Positions 23,056-34,374 of a DNA stretch of 64,000 nt are shown here, piece by piece. The notes beneath the pieces were generated by a model. That model was not told the origin of the DNA. It ran no database searches and saw only the letters and a list, made by a program, of their open reading frames with translations. The stretch covers positions 736,001 through 800,000 of the forward strand of contig WPIO01000092.1 in assembly GCA_009760855.2 (NCBI GenBank). Reading direction: 5' to 3'. Both the position numbers and the translations under genes were made by a program. The stretch is from Cristatella mucedo (taxonomy: Eukaryota > Bryozoa > Phylactolaemata > Cristatellidae). Within the stretch, counting starts at the first letter, position 1; each line of letters begins with the position of its first letter.

Positions 23056-23830
23056 ATTTATACGCACTTGATATATTCTGTTAAGGAAGCATGCCAAAAG
23101 GCACTCGAAGGAAAAGTCAAACGGACGTGCTCAAAGCTGTGAGATCAAATGACGTAGTAGCGTCTTTTTAAATGTCGAGTCAAATGCTGTCGTGAGGTCA
23201 GTTGGTAGTGAGCTGTAGGCTTTAAGATAACACGAACAGAAGACGCCTTCGCTGTAGCTTGGGAAGTTGGTCGTGACCTTAAGCTGTAAGACTCAATTTA
23301 GAATAGCAGGAGTTACAATGCAAAGCCTGTTTCGGAAGCATATTTCTGATAGGCTGAATCAAGAAAGTGAAGGGATCTAAATTGAGTGACTGAACCTTGT
23401 AGGTGATAAGCAGCTTGATGAGCAGCCAGTGTAGGTCGGTGAGAAATGGTGTGATGTGGCAATACCAACGATAGCAACAGACAAGCTTAGGTACAGAGTG
23501 TCCCTTTAACTCACCAGATTCTTACAGCTCAGGCAAGAATACCTACCAGTAGTGACTCATTCAAATGCAGACAGAATGTTAAAAAAACATGAACAAGCTT
23601 CGCTGTGGTATCCTGATCTATGCAAGGCTGAATTTTTGTAACTATACTTAGCTTAAAGTACGCAGACTTGACTGAGAGCAGATGTAGTCGTCTGGTAAAA
23701 GGTCAGTTTAGAACAGGACATCCAGATTGCATGCAGAGCTAATTTTCGACTATCATATTTCTGAGTAATACCGTGTTTTCCAAAAACTAGTAAGTTGGTT
23801 TTATCGTCATTAAATTTGATAATTCGATGA
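23056..23830 (-). mobile_element. LINE family A relic, strongly decayed
   Basis: The minus-strand sequence retains the family A order: tail remnant, C-terminal ORF pieces, the block corresponding to DLHWLL-K (23425-23460), the CLD block and the VMGK/DDK block (about 23785-23815). No frame stays open. Older than most family A copies here. Confidence 0.72.
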
Positions 23831-24365
23831 CATTGAAGTGCAAATGAAAAAAATACAGGCTTCCGGGAAGTAAAGAGAGTCTGACGTGGTAAAAGGCAGG
23901 TACTGATTAAAGCAAAAGTGAGCTACGATACAAATGAAAGCTTGAATTGTGCTCGCTAATTGCACCGGAAAGAGGGAGAGTATGAATTCCGAAAAGAATT
24001 GAAGCAAGTACGAATATCTCTGGGTATTTTGTACTTCGAAGGCTTTCCGGATGACTATTGCATGTCGATATCAGTACTCCAGAGAAATCTCCCGCTGGGG
24101 TACGACCTAAACCATTGCAGTGCAGAGTCCCACTAATGGCAAGGTGAGACGACATGTGCTCAAGACGGATTTGACGATTGGTGGTGGGATCGTGCGGAGA
24201 GATCAAGCAGAGCTAGCAGCAAGACTCAATCGCTCAATCGCTTAGCCTAGATTTAAAGGTGGCACGACAGAGTGACCATTAATTTTTAGTCACAAATGAT
24301 AAAACACTTCCATTGGCTACAATCTAGCAAGAAGAGATCGGTACAGGCGTCTACGACTACTGCTC
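23831..24365. other. Unassigned DNA
   Basis: Nothing recognised. Confidence 0.5.
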
Positions 24366-24369
24366 ACAA

Positions 24370-24898
24370 TTTAGTATTTTTGTCGCTCACTTTTAGGTTC
24401 CTTCATTCTATGGCTCCAGCCTATCTCTCAGATATACTACCCCATCAGGCCAAGCATCGTACCACCCGCTTTTCGGAATCCAACAGTCTAGAAATACCCC
24501 GTAAAAACCTTAAACCCTTTCGAGACCGTGCATTAGTTCGTATGCTCCCAAAGCCTGGAACTCCCTCCCGACCTGCGTCAGAACATCCCCTGACCTGACC
24601 ACATTTAAAAAGAACAAAAAACGTCTATTTAGGACAGCATTTAGTGGGTCCGTGTGATTCGTCCTTGATGTGCTTATGCGTGCTGACACTGTGCATGCTG
24701 CCACTAACCACATTTGCATGCTGACCTTGTGCATGTTACCCCTAACCATATTATTCATTTTGCTTGTTTTTCAAGCATGATTTTACTTACCATTCAATTG
24801 CATTTCACTTTGCAGCAAATGTAAACCGCCTAGAAAGAGATTAAGTTCTCTGAGGGCGCTTTATCAAGTGCTTTATTACTATTATTATTATTAATATA
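24370..24898 (+). mobile_element. LINE family A, 5'-truncated 3' end
   Basis: C-terminal ORF from SLTFRFLHSMAPAYLSDILP to the end, 3' UTR, hairpin (24822-24862) and (ATT)n. It shares a small deletion (aaaagaacaaaaaacgtc) and the gtccgtgtgattcg variant with the copy at 61108-62432, so the two belong to one subfamily. Confidence 0.92.
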
Positions 24899-25045
24899 GT
24901 AATATAATATAATTCACTTCTATAGCGCCCTCAGAGAACTTTATTTCTCTATTCACGTACTTCACATCGGGGCTTGACCCCACTACCTCGGACAGACCTT
25001 GGTTGGTGTGAGCACCTTAACCACTGGACAAAACCAGTTCGACAT
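24899..25045 (-). mobile_element. SINE2 copy
   Basis: The tail hairpin (tagcgccctcagagaac) and the tRNA-like part (ggggcttgacccc, then gtgagcaccttaaccactgg) match the two copies at 41940-42225. It abuts the tail of the preceding LINE A copy. Confidence 0.8.
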
Positions 25046-25224
25046 GTTTTTTTTAAGCCTTGAAATCGGATACCAAGTAAGATTTTATCAGAATAGTATT
25101 AACGATAATGTTCGTACCACAGAAAAACACAGTTGGGCCAGACAAGCCAGTCGAACAGAATGACGTTGAAGCAGCAGTCAATTGCTTACCAAATGCACCA
25201 GGCTAGCGGCAGGCCTCTGTGGCT

Positions 25225-25420
25225 GCCAATCTCAGTTGGTCAATAACGAACACAACTATTTAGCAGCCAATTGCCAAATGCCGACTAAGCTGACAGGCTC
25301 CCCTAAGCGAACAACACAGTCGCGTGCCAACGACATCACGCGCGGCCAATCGGATTGGACGCACAACGCCTGCAACGTGTTGGTATATAGTATATATACG
25401 CGTGCACTTGACAGCACGAG
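25225..25420 (+). promoter_or_regulatory. Likely NPC2 core promoter: CCAAT boxes and TATA box
   Basis: TATA-like stretches lie at 25384-25390 and 25391-25398, which would place transcription start near 25415-25425 and give a 5' UTR of about 100 bases with no upstream ATG. CCAAT motifs occur at about 25227, 25266 and 25345, the last as a near-palindromic inverted pair (CCAATCGGATTGG), about 30-40 bases upstream of the TATA box. CCAAT pairs are typical NF-Y sites. All motifs are seen directly; promoter activity is inferred. Confidence 0.55.
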
Positions 25421-25520
25421 CAAAGAACACAGGAAGCTAAGCTCTTCTGCGGCGATCGGAAGCTCACAAAGCAGCAACAGCCCTCGGAAAGACAAGACGA
25501 AAGAAGTCCAGCAACAGGTT

Positions 25521-25602
25521 ATGGCTCCATTTGCACTCTCTGCGTTGTACTGGCTGCTCCTGGTGGCAGCGCCAGTGATGGGAATCAATTTTAAAGACTG
25601 TG
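25521..25602 (+). CDS. NPC2: NPC2 exon 1 (coding part)
   Basis: Encodes the signal peptide and the first family cysteine (INFKDC). It ends after the first base of a Gly codon at a strong donor (TGTG|GTGAGT). The intron that follows is only 134 bases. The open frame also extends upstream, but that part lacks an ATG and crosses the promoter motifs. Confidence 0.92.
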
Positions 25603-28600
25603 GTGAGTACTCAAAACATAATTAAATTATCGCACGCAGCGAATGATGCTAAATGGATGGATGTGACACCATTGCGAAACCTTTTGTAAAGCCGCAATGC
25701 GCCATTCCACTGATGCAATACTTAAACCGGTTACAGGATCTAAGCATGCAACAGTGAAGTCTGTTGATATTCAGCCCCGACCGGAAGGTTCCTGCATTTT
25801 CCACAAAGGAACGAATGCCAATATGACGATGATATTCATAACCGGTAAGAAAAGCAGTCTGCATAAATGTGGATCGAGCAAGTAGCATAGACCTGCAATC
25901 CTTATTGGCTGGCAGCTGTTTAGTTGAGGCATACGTAATATCATTTAACAGATTTTCACAACCCTCTCCGATGACCTCTGTGCAGCATAAGGGAGATTAC
26001 AGTGACACAGGCTGCTCAGAATTAGCAGCAGCAGCAGAGGCTAGGCCGTGTAGGTTAGTCGCGAAATGCAGTCACTACAATACTGGCAAGACAAGGGTCA
26101 TTGCACTTGTAATCCCGTGCCGGTGGTGAACAGCAGATGGAGTCATGCATTTGGCCACATGAAAAAACCAGAACACGTATGCCGACAAGTGTTACTCCTC
26201 ACCGAAATCTAAAGCCTTTTCTCTAAATTTTACAAAAATGTATAACCATGAAGCAAAAAGCCGTAAAGTCACCAGGGCAATTCCTAAATGTAGATAAACA
26301 GAGAGTTTAGTAGCTATGCACATCTATCGCACATAAATAATGTCTCTTGATAAAGTTAATCATTTGTGGGAATGAAAGCTCTTCTTCGATAAAGCAGACC
26401 CGTGAAAAATGTTCATTTACAACATCCAGTTGGGTCTTTCAGCATTCAGCTTTCAAGTGTAATACCGGCAATATTAATTTTTGATAATGCTATCGGAATT
26501 TCATTATACGACAGTGCTTGATTTTGTGACTCGTCCTTTGTGAGCATGTGCCTGCTTTCGCTCTGCCTGCTGCTTAAGGATATTACTACCAACAATTTGG
26601 GAATGCTTTATAAGCAGCATTTGTAAAGTGCCTAGAGAAAGATTCAATTATCTGAGGGCGATATACAAATGTATTATTATTATTACAGCCGAAGAATTTC
26701 AGTTCGCCAAATGGGGACTTTGTTGTAGGAACAAATCGACACAAGGATCCAATAAAAGAGGAAAGAGAGAGAAAAAGGAGATTCATTCTGCCTCTCTGTG
26801 GATGAAACAAGTGGTCTTATTTGATAGCTGACAGGCAACCACAGCCAATTGATAAGCAGTGCTATAGTATAACACCACGAGCCCTCGAGATAATAAAAAA
26901 TACATCCAATCACCTATCTGGCTTAGCTAGAAGATAAAGCCATTAGATTTCAAGATATTCTGAAAACATATGAGCCATGGTGAATTAAGCATCTTTACCT
27001 AACCAAAATTCAGTGGCAGCCTCAAGTTGCTCATGCTGCAGGCAGCAGCAGCAGCACGGTCTAGAGTTTTTATGTGCCTGAAGATACCCAGCATCCGAGG
27101 TATCATAACATTTGATCTGGCAGCAAAAAGGATGCTCATTACGCTTGTTTGACCACGTTCGCTATGTTTTGTTAGCAGGCATGTGGAGGGCGTTGCATTC
27201 CTTGGAAGTGTTCGCTTCTGTGCTTGCAACTACAACTACTCTACTACTATCGACTATAGCCCATCCTTTTCAGCGGTTCTGAGCTGCTACTTCCATGCTA
27301 CTCACCCATACAACCCCAACTGCTCTCCTGACTCTGCCATGCTTCCCACTTTCTCTTTGTTGCGTGAGACGAAGTCTGTTGGCTACCGATGAATGCGTAC
27401 CGACAGCCGCTTAGGTTGTGAGTGCGCTATACAAAACTCTCCTGCGTAACACCCACATGGTCTATATATTTATGACTTTGTGGAGTTACAGACGGATATA
27501 CATTACATTACTTTAAATTCGTGATTAGGGGCACAAGAAATGTATTGGTCAGTGTGTTCAGCTCTCGTCGTCATTCCCGTGCAGAGGGCAGAAAAAAAGA
27601 CCAGATGCTCGAGGCAGCTCACGTTAGTGGTTCTCTTTTACTTACAGATGAATCAACGTCAGCACTGACGGCATCAGCACGAGGGCAAGTCCTTGGATCA
27701 TGGATTCCATTCAAGCTACCAGAGTCTAATGGTTGCAATCTGGGAATAGCATGCCCCGTGGCAGCAGGCGAAGAATATACCATGTCTTTGTCCATACCAA
27801 TCTACAAAGCTTATCCAAAGGTATCGTCAGATCAGACTTGAGTGCTGCAGCCAATTTTCTGATTAGCTCCAGCTAGCTAGTAGTTGCTTTCAGTGCGTGT
27901 GGTTTAACCTAGAGATGGCCTACGGATGCCGTCGAGTAGATCGAGTGCAGCACAAGTTTCTACATGTCCTGCTTCTCTTGCTTAATATCCGGACTAAAGG
28001 CTGTGGCTAAATTAAACGCCTAAAGGTCATAGACCTGACAAGCTTTCGAGATATTTTGGCTAGAGGCTCTAAACAGTTTCTTCGTTTTTATCCTTTCAAG
28101 TAGTAGCTGTGCATAGGAAAATTATCCCGTGGTTCATGATGCCGTTTCAGTTTCATCGCAGTAGCTTCAAGTAAAACTCCTGAAAACGATTTTCTGGCCA
28201 GTTATGAGTGTTCTCAGATATTTACGGGTCATCGGCCGACATGTTTTCAGCCTTCTTCTTTCTTGAAAACAATGTGCACATGTATGCCTCCATACAGCTA
28301 CTCCAACTAAAGCAATAGCTGATTTGAAACCTGAAGCCTTCCTTGAAAGATTTTCCAAAGTTTCTGTACGGGATGTGGCCACCTTAATAAGGTCTAGTAA
28401 AAAAGAACTAGTATCCTAAAGACTTTATACCATCCCCGCTATCGTCGTCACTGGCAGACAAACTTAGCCTTAGCCATAACTGAGATTTTTCTAATGCTTC
28501 TCTGGAAAACAGGTGTTTTACTAGTAATTAAAATTGGCCAGGGTTAGACGGTTACTTAAACGGCCTGGATTAGCTACCGAGGTCCTCGCAAACTCTCGCT

Positions 28601-31483
28601 CAGCTTCCCTTCTTTCTTTCTTTGTCAAAGATTCCTGAAAGAGTTATCCGTAAGTAGATTAAAGCACCAATTGACAAGAGAATACATTTTCAGAGAAAAA
28701 TTTCAGGGTGAATTCAAGCGGCTGTGGCACGTGCCCCGGACAGTGCTCCCCTCTGTGCAACCGATGAGCACGTCCACGTGCAGCATTAATAGCAGGAATG
28801 TCGCTGTCCTCGAGCTCCTACGTTCACCAGCTGCCTTCGTCACTATTAATCGCTATATCGTATTTGAACGACTGAGAGCAAAGATCAGTGCGTCAGACGA
28901 GTCTCTCCCACGTGGCTCAAATCTTACTCTTCCGATCTTGTTTAATCCGTATCTTGTGGGAGTCACGTGTCGCACACCAGATTATTCCCCTGTGGAATCT
29001 CACAAGGGTCAGTCCTCGGTGCTTTGCTGTCGTCCATTTATACTGAGCCTCTAGGAAAAGTGAATCGGGCCCTTTGAATAGGCTTTTACTTTTATGCTGA
29101 CTATGCTCAGCTGTATAAATTAGCTGTTCCATTCCTCCGCTAAAAGACAGTTGGCGACAGAAGCTTTAGCTCTGCAGGTCCTAGACTGTGGAACTCGCTT
29201 CCACAGCTCTTACGCAACGACAACTAACTCTCCTACTGCCGACTATGGCTCATTCTTTTTAGCGGTCCTGAGCTGCTACTTCCATGCAACTCACTACCTC
29301 AACTGCTCTCCTGATTCTGCTATGCTTCACACTTTCTCTTTGCTGCGTGAGAAGAAGTCTGTTGGCTACCGAATGCGTACCGAAAGCCGCCTAGGCTGTG
29401 AGTGCGCTATACATAGTCTTTACGACTTTGTGGAGTTACAGGCGGAAATACATATATACATATATTTGTCGTTAAAACCTTCTGCAGCGAATAATAAACC
29501 GAACGCTTGTCTTGTAGATATTCTTCCTGGATGTTAGCAACTTTCCTTAGATTTAACAGCGATAAAACAGAGCTGCTACATGTAGGATACCCCAGGCATG
29601 TGGCTGGACTCGAACGCTTTGCAGGTGATGGGACGCTATTATGCGACCATCATCACGTGCTCAGAATGTAGGTATCGTCTTCAACCGCTGTCTAAATTCT
29701 GAAAGTTCGTTAGGAAAATTGCTTCCACAGCTCGCCATCACGTCTAATTCCTATCTGAGATTAGATAGTCTTCCACGATGGGTTGAAAAGAATTTAATAA
29801 GCTTTTTGGTTCTGCCTCGGCTAGATTATTGTAATCCCTTGTGGCTGTGCTACCGAAAATACCCACTAGGCACTGCAGCCGGTGTTATATATGGCTGCAA
29901 GGCTAGTTTACAGATCCCAGAGGTTTGATCACGTGTCTCATTTGATGATCACATCAACTTTGCAGTCAAGTCTGTCTACTTTCAGCTACGTAACATTGTA
30001 AAATTCGGCTTTGCTTAGACAAAGATGCTATATCTAAATTAGTTCATGCATCTATGAAATCCCGTCTCGACTTTTGTAACTCACTGCTTGCTGGTCTACC
30101 GACCTGTGCAATCATACGCTTACAGTTGTTGCAAAACTCTGCAGCTAGGGTCGTCTTTGGTGAGCGTCGCAGTTGCCACATCCACACTGCTGCTCGCCGA
30201 CCTGCATTGGCTCCCAGTCAAGCTGCGCATCGACGTCAAGGTTCTGTCACTCAGTTTTAGGTTCATTCATTCTTAGGCTCCAGCAGGCCTTTAAGATATA
30301 ATCCTCCACCAGGCTAAGCATCGTACTATCACTAAGCATCTCTTTCTGAATCTAGTCGTCTAATACACCTTGCACGTGCCTCAAATCCTTTGGAGACCGT
30401 GCCTTTAGTTCGTATGCTCCCAACGCATACAACTCACTTCCGATTGGTGTCATTACATCCCTTGACTTGACATATATAAAGACACTAAAGAGCATCTATT
30501 TATCATATAATTGTCCATGTGAATCTACATTTGTGTGCCTTTGGATGGTGACATTGTGCATGCTTCCAATGCCATACTTTCATGCTGACCTTGTTTATGT
30601 GACCTCTAACCGCTATACTTGTTGTCATTGAGCATGCTATCACTAACCACGACCATGCTGCCTTAGCGCATATTTAAATGGCATAGAAAAAGATTAAGTT
30701 CTCAGAGCGCACTATACAAACATATTGTTATAATAACAGACTATGGACGGTTTGCTCGTTGATCAATGGATAAAGAGTAAAGTTCTTTTGCTTACCCACA
30801 AGGCCCACCACGGCTTGGCTCCTTAACACGTAGCTGAACTGCTGCATGAGTTCCAGCCTCCTTGTGCCATCAGGTTCTGCGTTGAAAATAAATTAGCTGT
30901 TACAATTCTCTGCTTAAAGATCGTTGGTGACAAAGCTTTTGCTCTGCAGGTCCTAGACTGTGGAACTCACTTCTATAGCCCTTAGTCAATTAAAAATTTT
31001 CTCCTGCTGCTGAGTGCATCTTTTCCAGCCATCTAAGCAGCTACTTCCGTGCTACTCACTACCTCAAGTGCCCTCCTGACTCAGCTATGCTTTCCACTTT
31101 CTCCTTATCGTGTGAGTTGACGTCTGTTGGCTACCTACTGCGAGCCGAAAGCAGCGTAGGCTTCTAGTGGGCTATGCAAACTGTCTTGCCTAACATTCAC
31201 GTAGTCTTTTTGGCTTTGTGGAGTTACAGAAGGAGATGCATCAATGTATACCCATATACATACCTAAGTTTTAACACAGGTACTTTTGACTGATCGTAAT
31301 CTTGCGATTACACGAGAAAAATAAGCCAGCAGAGTGAATACTTGCATAATTTCTCGACTTGCATTGTAAAAATGTACGAAAAACTTTCTATCATTTCAGA
31401 TTCGCGTTAATGTGGCACTGGAACTGAAAAGCAACAGAGGAGAAACCGTGGCATGCATCATGTTCCCTGGCGAAATATGCTAA
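25521..31483 (+). CDS. NPC2: NPC2 homologue, lysosomal sterol-transfer protein (4 exons)
   Basis: The CDS is the join of 25521-25602, 25737-25844, 27648-27820 and 31400-31483, encoding 148 residues (human NPC2 has 151). Family role: a secreted, lysosome-targeted MD-2-related (ML-domain) protein that binds cholesterol in the lumen and hands it to NPC1 for export. The sequence shows a signal peptide (residues 1 to about 21, hydrophobic core 4-18), FKDCGS at 24-29, an NMT glycosylation sequon at 56-58, WIPFKLP-type central strands, NGCNLGIACP (92-100) and a final LELK...ACIMFP segment. Cysteines fall at 27, 47, 93, 99 and 140, as in the human protein. Residue 42, the partner of Cys47 in the family, is Arg, and an extra Cys ends the chain (148). 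The start ATG has a purine at -3 and G at +4. All introns are GT-AG with phases 1, 1 and 0, and the joined frame has no stops. Confidence 0.93.
25737..25844 (+). CDS. NPC2: NPC2 exon 2
   Basis: Acceptor GGTTACAG| and donor ACCG|GTAAGA. Encodes residues 28 (shared codon) to 63 with VKSVDIQPRPEGSC and the NMT sequon. The CGA codon at residue 42 gives Arg where the family has Cys; no stop or frameshift is present. Confidence 0.93.
26510..26692 (+). mobile_element. LINE family B 3' tail in NPC2 intron 2
   Basis: The 3' UTR (tttgtgactcgtcctttg ... ctgctgcttaaggatatta) parallels 12530-12590. It ends with a hairpin variant and (ATT)n. Confidence 0.75.
27225..27515 (+). mobile_element. LINE family C 3' end in NPC2 intron 2
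   Basis: Matches the family C terminal segment (gagctgctacttccatgc, then ctttctctttgttgcgtgag) and 3' UTR up to a CATTA-rich end. It lies about 130 bases before exon 3. Confidence 0.85.
27648..27820 (+). CDS. NPC2: NPC2 exon 3
   Basis: Acceptor TTTACTTACAG| and donor CCAAAG|GTATCG. Encodes residues 64-121 including GQVLGSWIPFKLPESNGCN and GIACPV, the best conserved part of the ML domain, and ends in IYKAYPK. Confidence 0.94.
28160..29470 (+). mobile_element. LINE family C, internally deleted, in NPC2 intron 3
   Basis: Contains the linker before RT (ggccgacatgttttcagcc, also at 19448-19468), the RT start (28560-28700), a decayed LLRSPAAFVTIN block (about 28820) and a YADD-like region (29090-29110). 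It then jumps to the C-terminal segment and 3' UTR (29120-29470). The segment from the RT palm to the late C-terminus is missing. Confidence 0.8.
29520..29935 (+). mobile_element. LINE family C fragment (post-RT) in NPC2 intron 3
   Basis: Carries the SRAQNVGIVFNRCLNSESS block and the LDYCNPLWL segment, matching 6436-6800. Confidence 0.8.
29938..30735 (+). mobile_element. LINE family A, 5'-truncated, in NPC2 intron 3
   Basis: Begins at the DDHI block, includes SRLDFCNSLLAGLPTCAI (30057-30115) and DLHWLPVKLRIDVKVLSL in frame-shifted pieces, and ends with a decayed tail near 30735. Confidence 0.88.
30740..31255 (+). mobile_element. LINE family C 3' end in NPC2 intron 3
   Basis: Covers the LTHKAHHGL region, the GDKAFALQVLDCGTHF region and the 3' UTR. 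It stops about 145 bases before exon 4. Confidence 0.83.
31400..31483 (+). CDS. NPC2: NPC2 exon 4 with stop
   Basis: Acceptor TATCATTTCAG|. Encodes 27 residues (IRVNVALELKSN ... CIMFPGEIC) and TAA at 31481-31483. These align with the last two strands of human NPC2, placing Cys140 correctly. It is too short to stand out as an open frame; it was found by looking for the missing C-terminus in phase 0. Confidence 0.88.
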   Translation: MRVNVALELKSNRGETVACIMFPGEIC

Positions 31484-31610
31484 GCAAGCCAACTTCAAGA
31501 GAATTAACCAATGCACTCTTTCGCATGGCATGAACTTCATCAAAGTAACATGATGAATGAGCAGGCACCGATCGGTCTCACTGCTGTGACCAGCCACAAC
31601 TTGCCATGAC

Positions 31611-31616
31611 AATAAA
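31611..31616 (+). terminator. NPC2 polyadenylation signal AATAAA
   Basis: A canonical hexamer 128 bases after the stop codon. A 3' UTR of roughly 150 bases is implied. Confidence 0.6.
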
Positions 31617-31689
31617 GCGAAGAATGTGATCACAAATGTCAAAGCACGTGCCAATTGCCCTGCACCAAAGAATTGCACTGCACTGCTAG

Positions 31690-32275
31690 GAAAACCAGTG
31701 GTCCTTCATGCTAAGCACTAATACCAAGTCTCTGCTTAAGCAAAATCTCAGCAATATTAGACATTTTTACGTTCGGCGCTAAGCCCAGTGCAAACAGGAG
31801 TACTGACAGGCTATAGCCTCCTTATGCCGGATGAAAGAGATGTGCCATCCACTGTGCTTGGCTAATTTAGGAAACGTGAAGGTTTGGTTCCATTAAAACG
31901 TCTAACTCCCTAAGCAATTCATGGCTAAAAATCCTGGTTGGGAGGGGTATCGAGAAGCAGTAGAGCCTCTAAGCCTAATGCGTCTATGGTGTGGCCGTGG
32001 GCATTCAGTAAACCACTTGGCTAATACAGACAGCTAGATCAAAGCCGGTTCGCGACTAAGGTGCACGTTTTCCCATTGCTTGTTTTCCCATTGTTTTCCC
32101 CATTGCCTTCAGACTAAGACTAAGACTAAGACTAAGCTAACCAGTTGGGCGGTCCTTGTCCATTCAGCATCATTACTGCATTCCTGCAGGGCCTGGCTTT
32201 ATCATGTTGCCTGAAGTTTCTTTGTGCCTTCGAGCACTTGCCCTTGCGGTATGAGACTGGGTTGCATCAAAAATG
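31690..32275. other. Unassigned DNA
   Basis: Intergenic DNA after NPC2. A short tandem of GACTAA units lies at 32111-32135. No gene recognised. Confidence 0.5.
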
Positions 32276-32480
<205 letters not shown>

Positions 32481-32484
<4 letters not shown>

Positions 32485-33450
32485 ACCGTTGCCGACTCGC
32501 TTGACAAAAAGTTCTTCAGATTGCATGCTGTTTTCTAGCTCCATCGCTTTTGGCAAGACATTTGCATTGGTTACATGCACAATGTAACCCTCCTCTGGTC
32601 TACACAAAATGATAGAGAGCTCACAAGAGACTGCACAAACAGTCAGATGCCGCATTTGGTCAGTTTTATAAGTTAGCTCTGCCCGACGTAAATGCACCAT
32701 TCTCTAGAGAATGCAGCATCCTCTGGCCTTACTGGTTAATTAGCTGGTCTACCCTACTTGGTCTCTGCAAGCAGCCTTCAGGTGCTCTCTTATAAAACAC
32801 TTTTGGGCGCCTGCCGCTTCGCAATCCGCAGTCACCTTGTGAATGACTCAAGCGTGAGCAGCAAGTCACGTTGCAGCAACCTCCGCCGCCCAGGGTTCAT
32901 TTGGCGCCTTCACTGCATACAATGCACGGTCGCGTAGACAGCTAAGCACAAACGCCGATGTCAGTATCAGCTGAATTTAGGAGTGACGACCAATCGAAAG
33001 CAGCGGCGCATCTCAAAAGCTCGGCAGTAGCAGTAGCACTTGCTCCACCAAAGCTTTCATTTCTGCATCCTTGTATCGGTCAGAAGAAACAATCGTTCTC
33101 TCATGCTTCGTCCAGGAAAATTCCGAATTCGCTCATACGAGCGTGGCACTGCCGTTCACAAAGGCAGAAATAAACTCGCCACTGCGCAGGTCTAGCGCTT
33201 GGGGATTATGGGCACAGCTTCAGCGCGTATGGAGTTTTCCAAAGCTGTGAGCATCTCGCTAAACATGCACTCTATTTTGGCTCTTTCTGGACCTTTTGAT
33301 TGCCTACGAAAGCCCGGGGTTTCTACTAACCAGCGGCCGTGAGACTTCTGTGCTTTTGCACGCTTGTCTATTTAATAATTATGTGTTTTTTGATGCTTGC
33401 CAAATCATTATATTTTGCTTTACATTAACTATTTGTTACTTCTTCTCTTA
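32481..33450. other. Unassigned DNA
   Basis: The minus-strand reading at 32490-32700 is open (about 70 codons before the GA tract, beginning MVHLRRAELTYK) and is compositionally ordinary. It could be a lone exon, but I recognise no family and no supporting splice partner. Confidence 0.4.
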
Positions 33451-33454
33451 CTGG

Positions 33455-33525
33455 GAATTGTAAAGTGACTGCCTAGAGATTAAGTTCTCTCAAGGTGCTA
33501 CATGGAATACTTACTATTATTATTT
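33455..33525 (+). mobile_element. LINE A/B-type 3' tail relic
   Basis: The hairpin remnant (gcctagagattaagttctc) followed by a short ATT tract. Confidence 0.65.
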
Positions 33526-34010
33526 AAAGTCTCCTATACCTGAAGGTACAAGGAACACAGTAAACTTGTTGCTGGCTGGCATGCTCTACGCAGTCACGAA
33601 ACCCTTTTCAAATCTTGTTCACATCCTTGCAGTTGTCCTCTCCATCCTTCAATCGTTCACCGAAATTTTGGCCGATGCCGGCATCGTGGAGACCAGGACT
33701 TCCGGCTTCAGAATGAAATAATGCTTTGGTCTAGGAAGATAAATCGCCAGGGAATGCTCAACGCTGCAGGCCACCGTCCTGCCACTCCTCTGTGCTTAGA
33801 TTAGGCAATAAGCCAGTGTGCCCGGCTTAGGACTCCAGCCCACAACTCACTTGGTTCTTGAACTGCGAGTTACTTGCCGTCGGGCTAAGATCCAGGCACC
33901 TATGAAATGAGACAATCGTTCTGCTGTCAGCCGAGGAACATTGCCGAAATCAGGAATTGATTAGACAAGAGTACGACCGCCAAACGTGTTGACGAGTTTG
34001 CGACACCAGT
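33526..34010. other. Unassigned DNA
   Basis: Nothing recognised. Confidence 0.5.
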
Positions 34011-34014
34011 TCTA

Positions 34015-34270
34015 GATGGTTTCAATCATCTTTATTCAGTACTCGTGGCATGTACCCTTAATCCTCTGCAACTGGTGCAAAACTCGGCAGCTGGTTTGGT
34101 CTGTTGCAAACGATATAATCGTCACAGCACCCACTGGATCGTCTGATCCTCGATTGCGCCTTATCGAGCATCGAATCAACATCAAGATCCTCTCTTTGGC
34201 TAACAGATTGCGTCACGAGCTTGAACTATCCTATCTCCTTGTACACCTGCCTGCGTTAGCAGATAACTAT
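34015..34270 (+). mobile_element. L2-like LINE relic (C-terminal ORF)
   Basis: Translation gives LQLVQNSAAG (about 34065-34095) and later RLIEHRINIKILSLANRL, the standard VQN-AAR / R-I-FK-L block. It is more diverged than families A to C. Confidence 0.6.
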
Positions 34271-34374
34271 TGAACCTAGTAGCGAGAACGACGATATTTT
34301 CTCATTGGCTTAATTATCAAGCACTTGCACTATTTCTTTCTCCTTTGCGTTTAATCTGCTTAACTGGACAAAAT

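Noticed and set aside
25182-25520. Upstream extension of the NPC2 exon 1 frame
   Set aside because: It has no ATG start, covers the CCAAT and TATA motifs, and would bury the signal peptide inside the protein.
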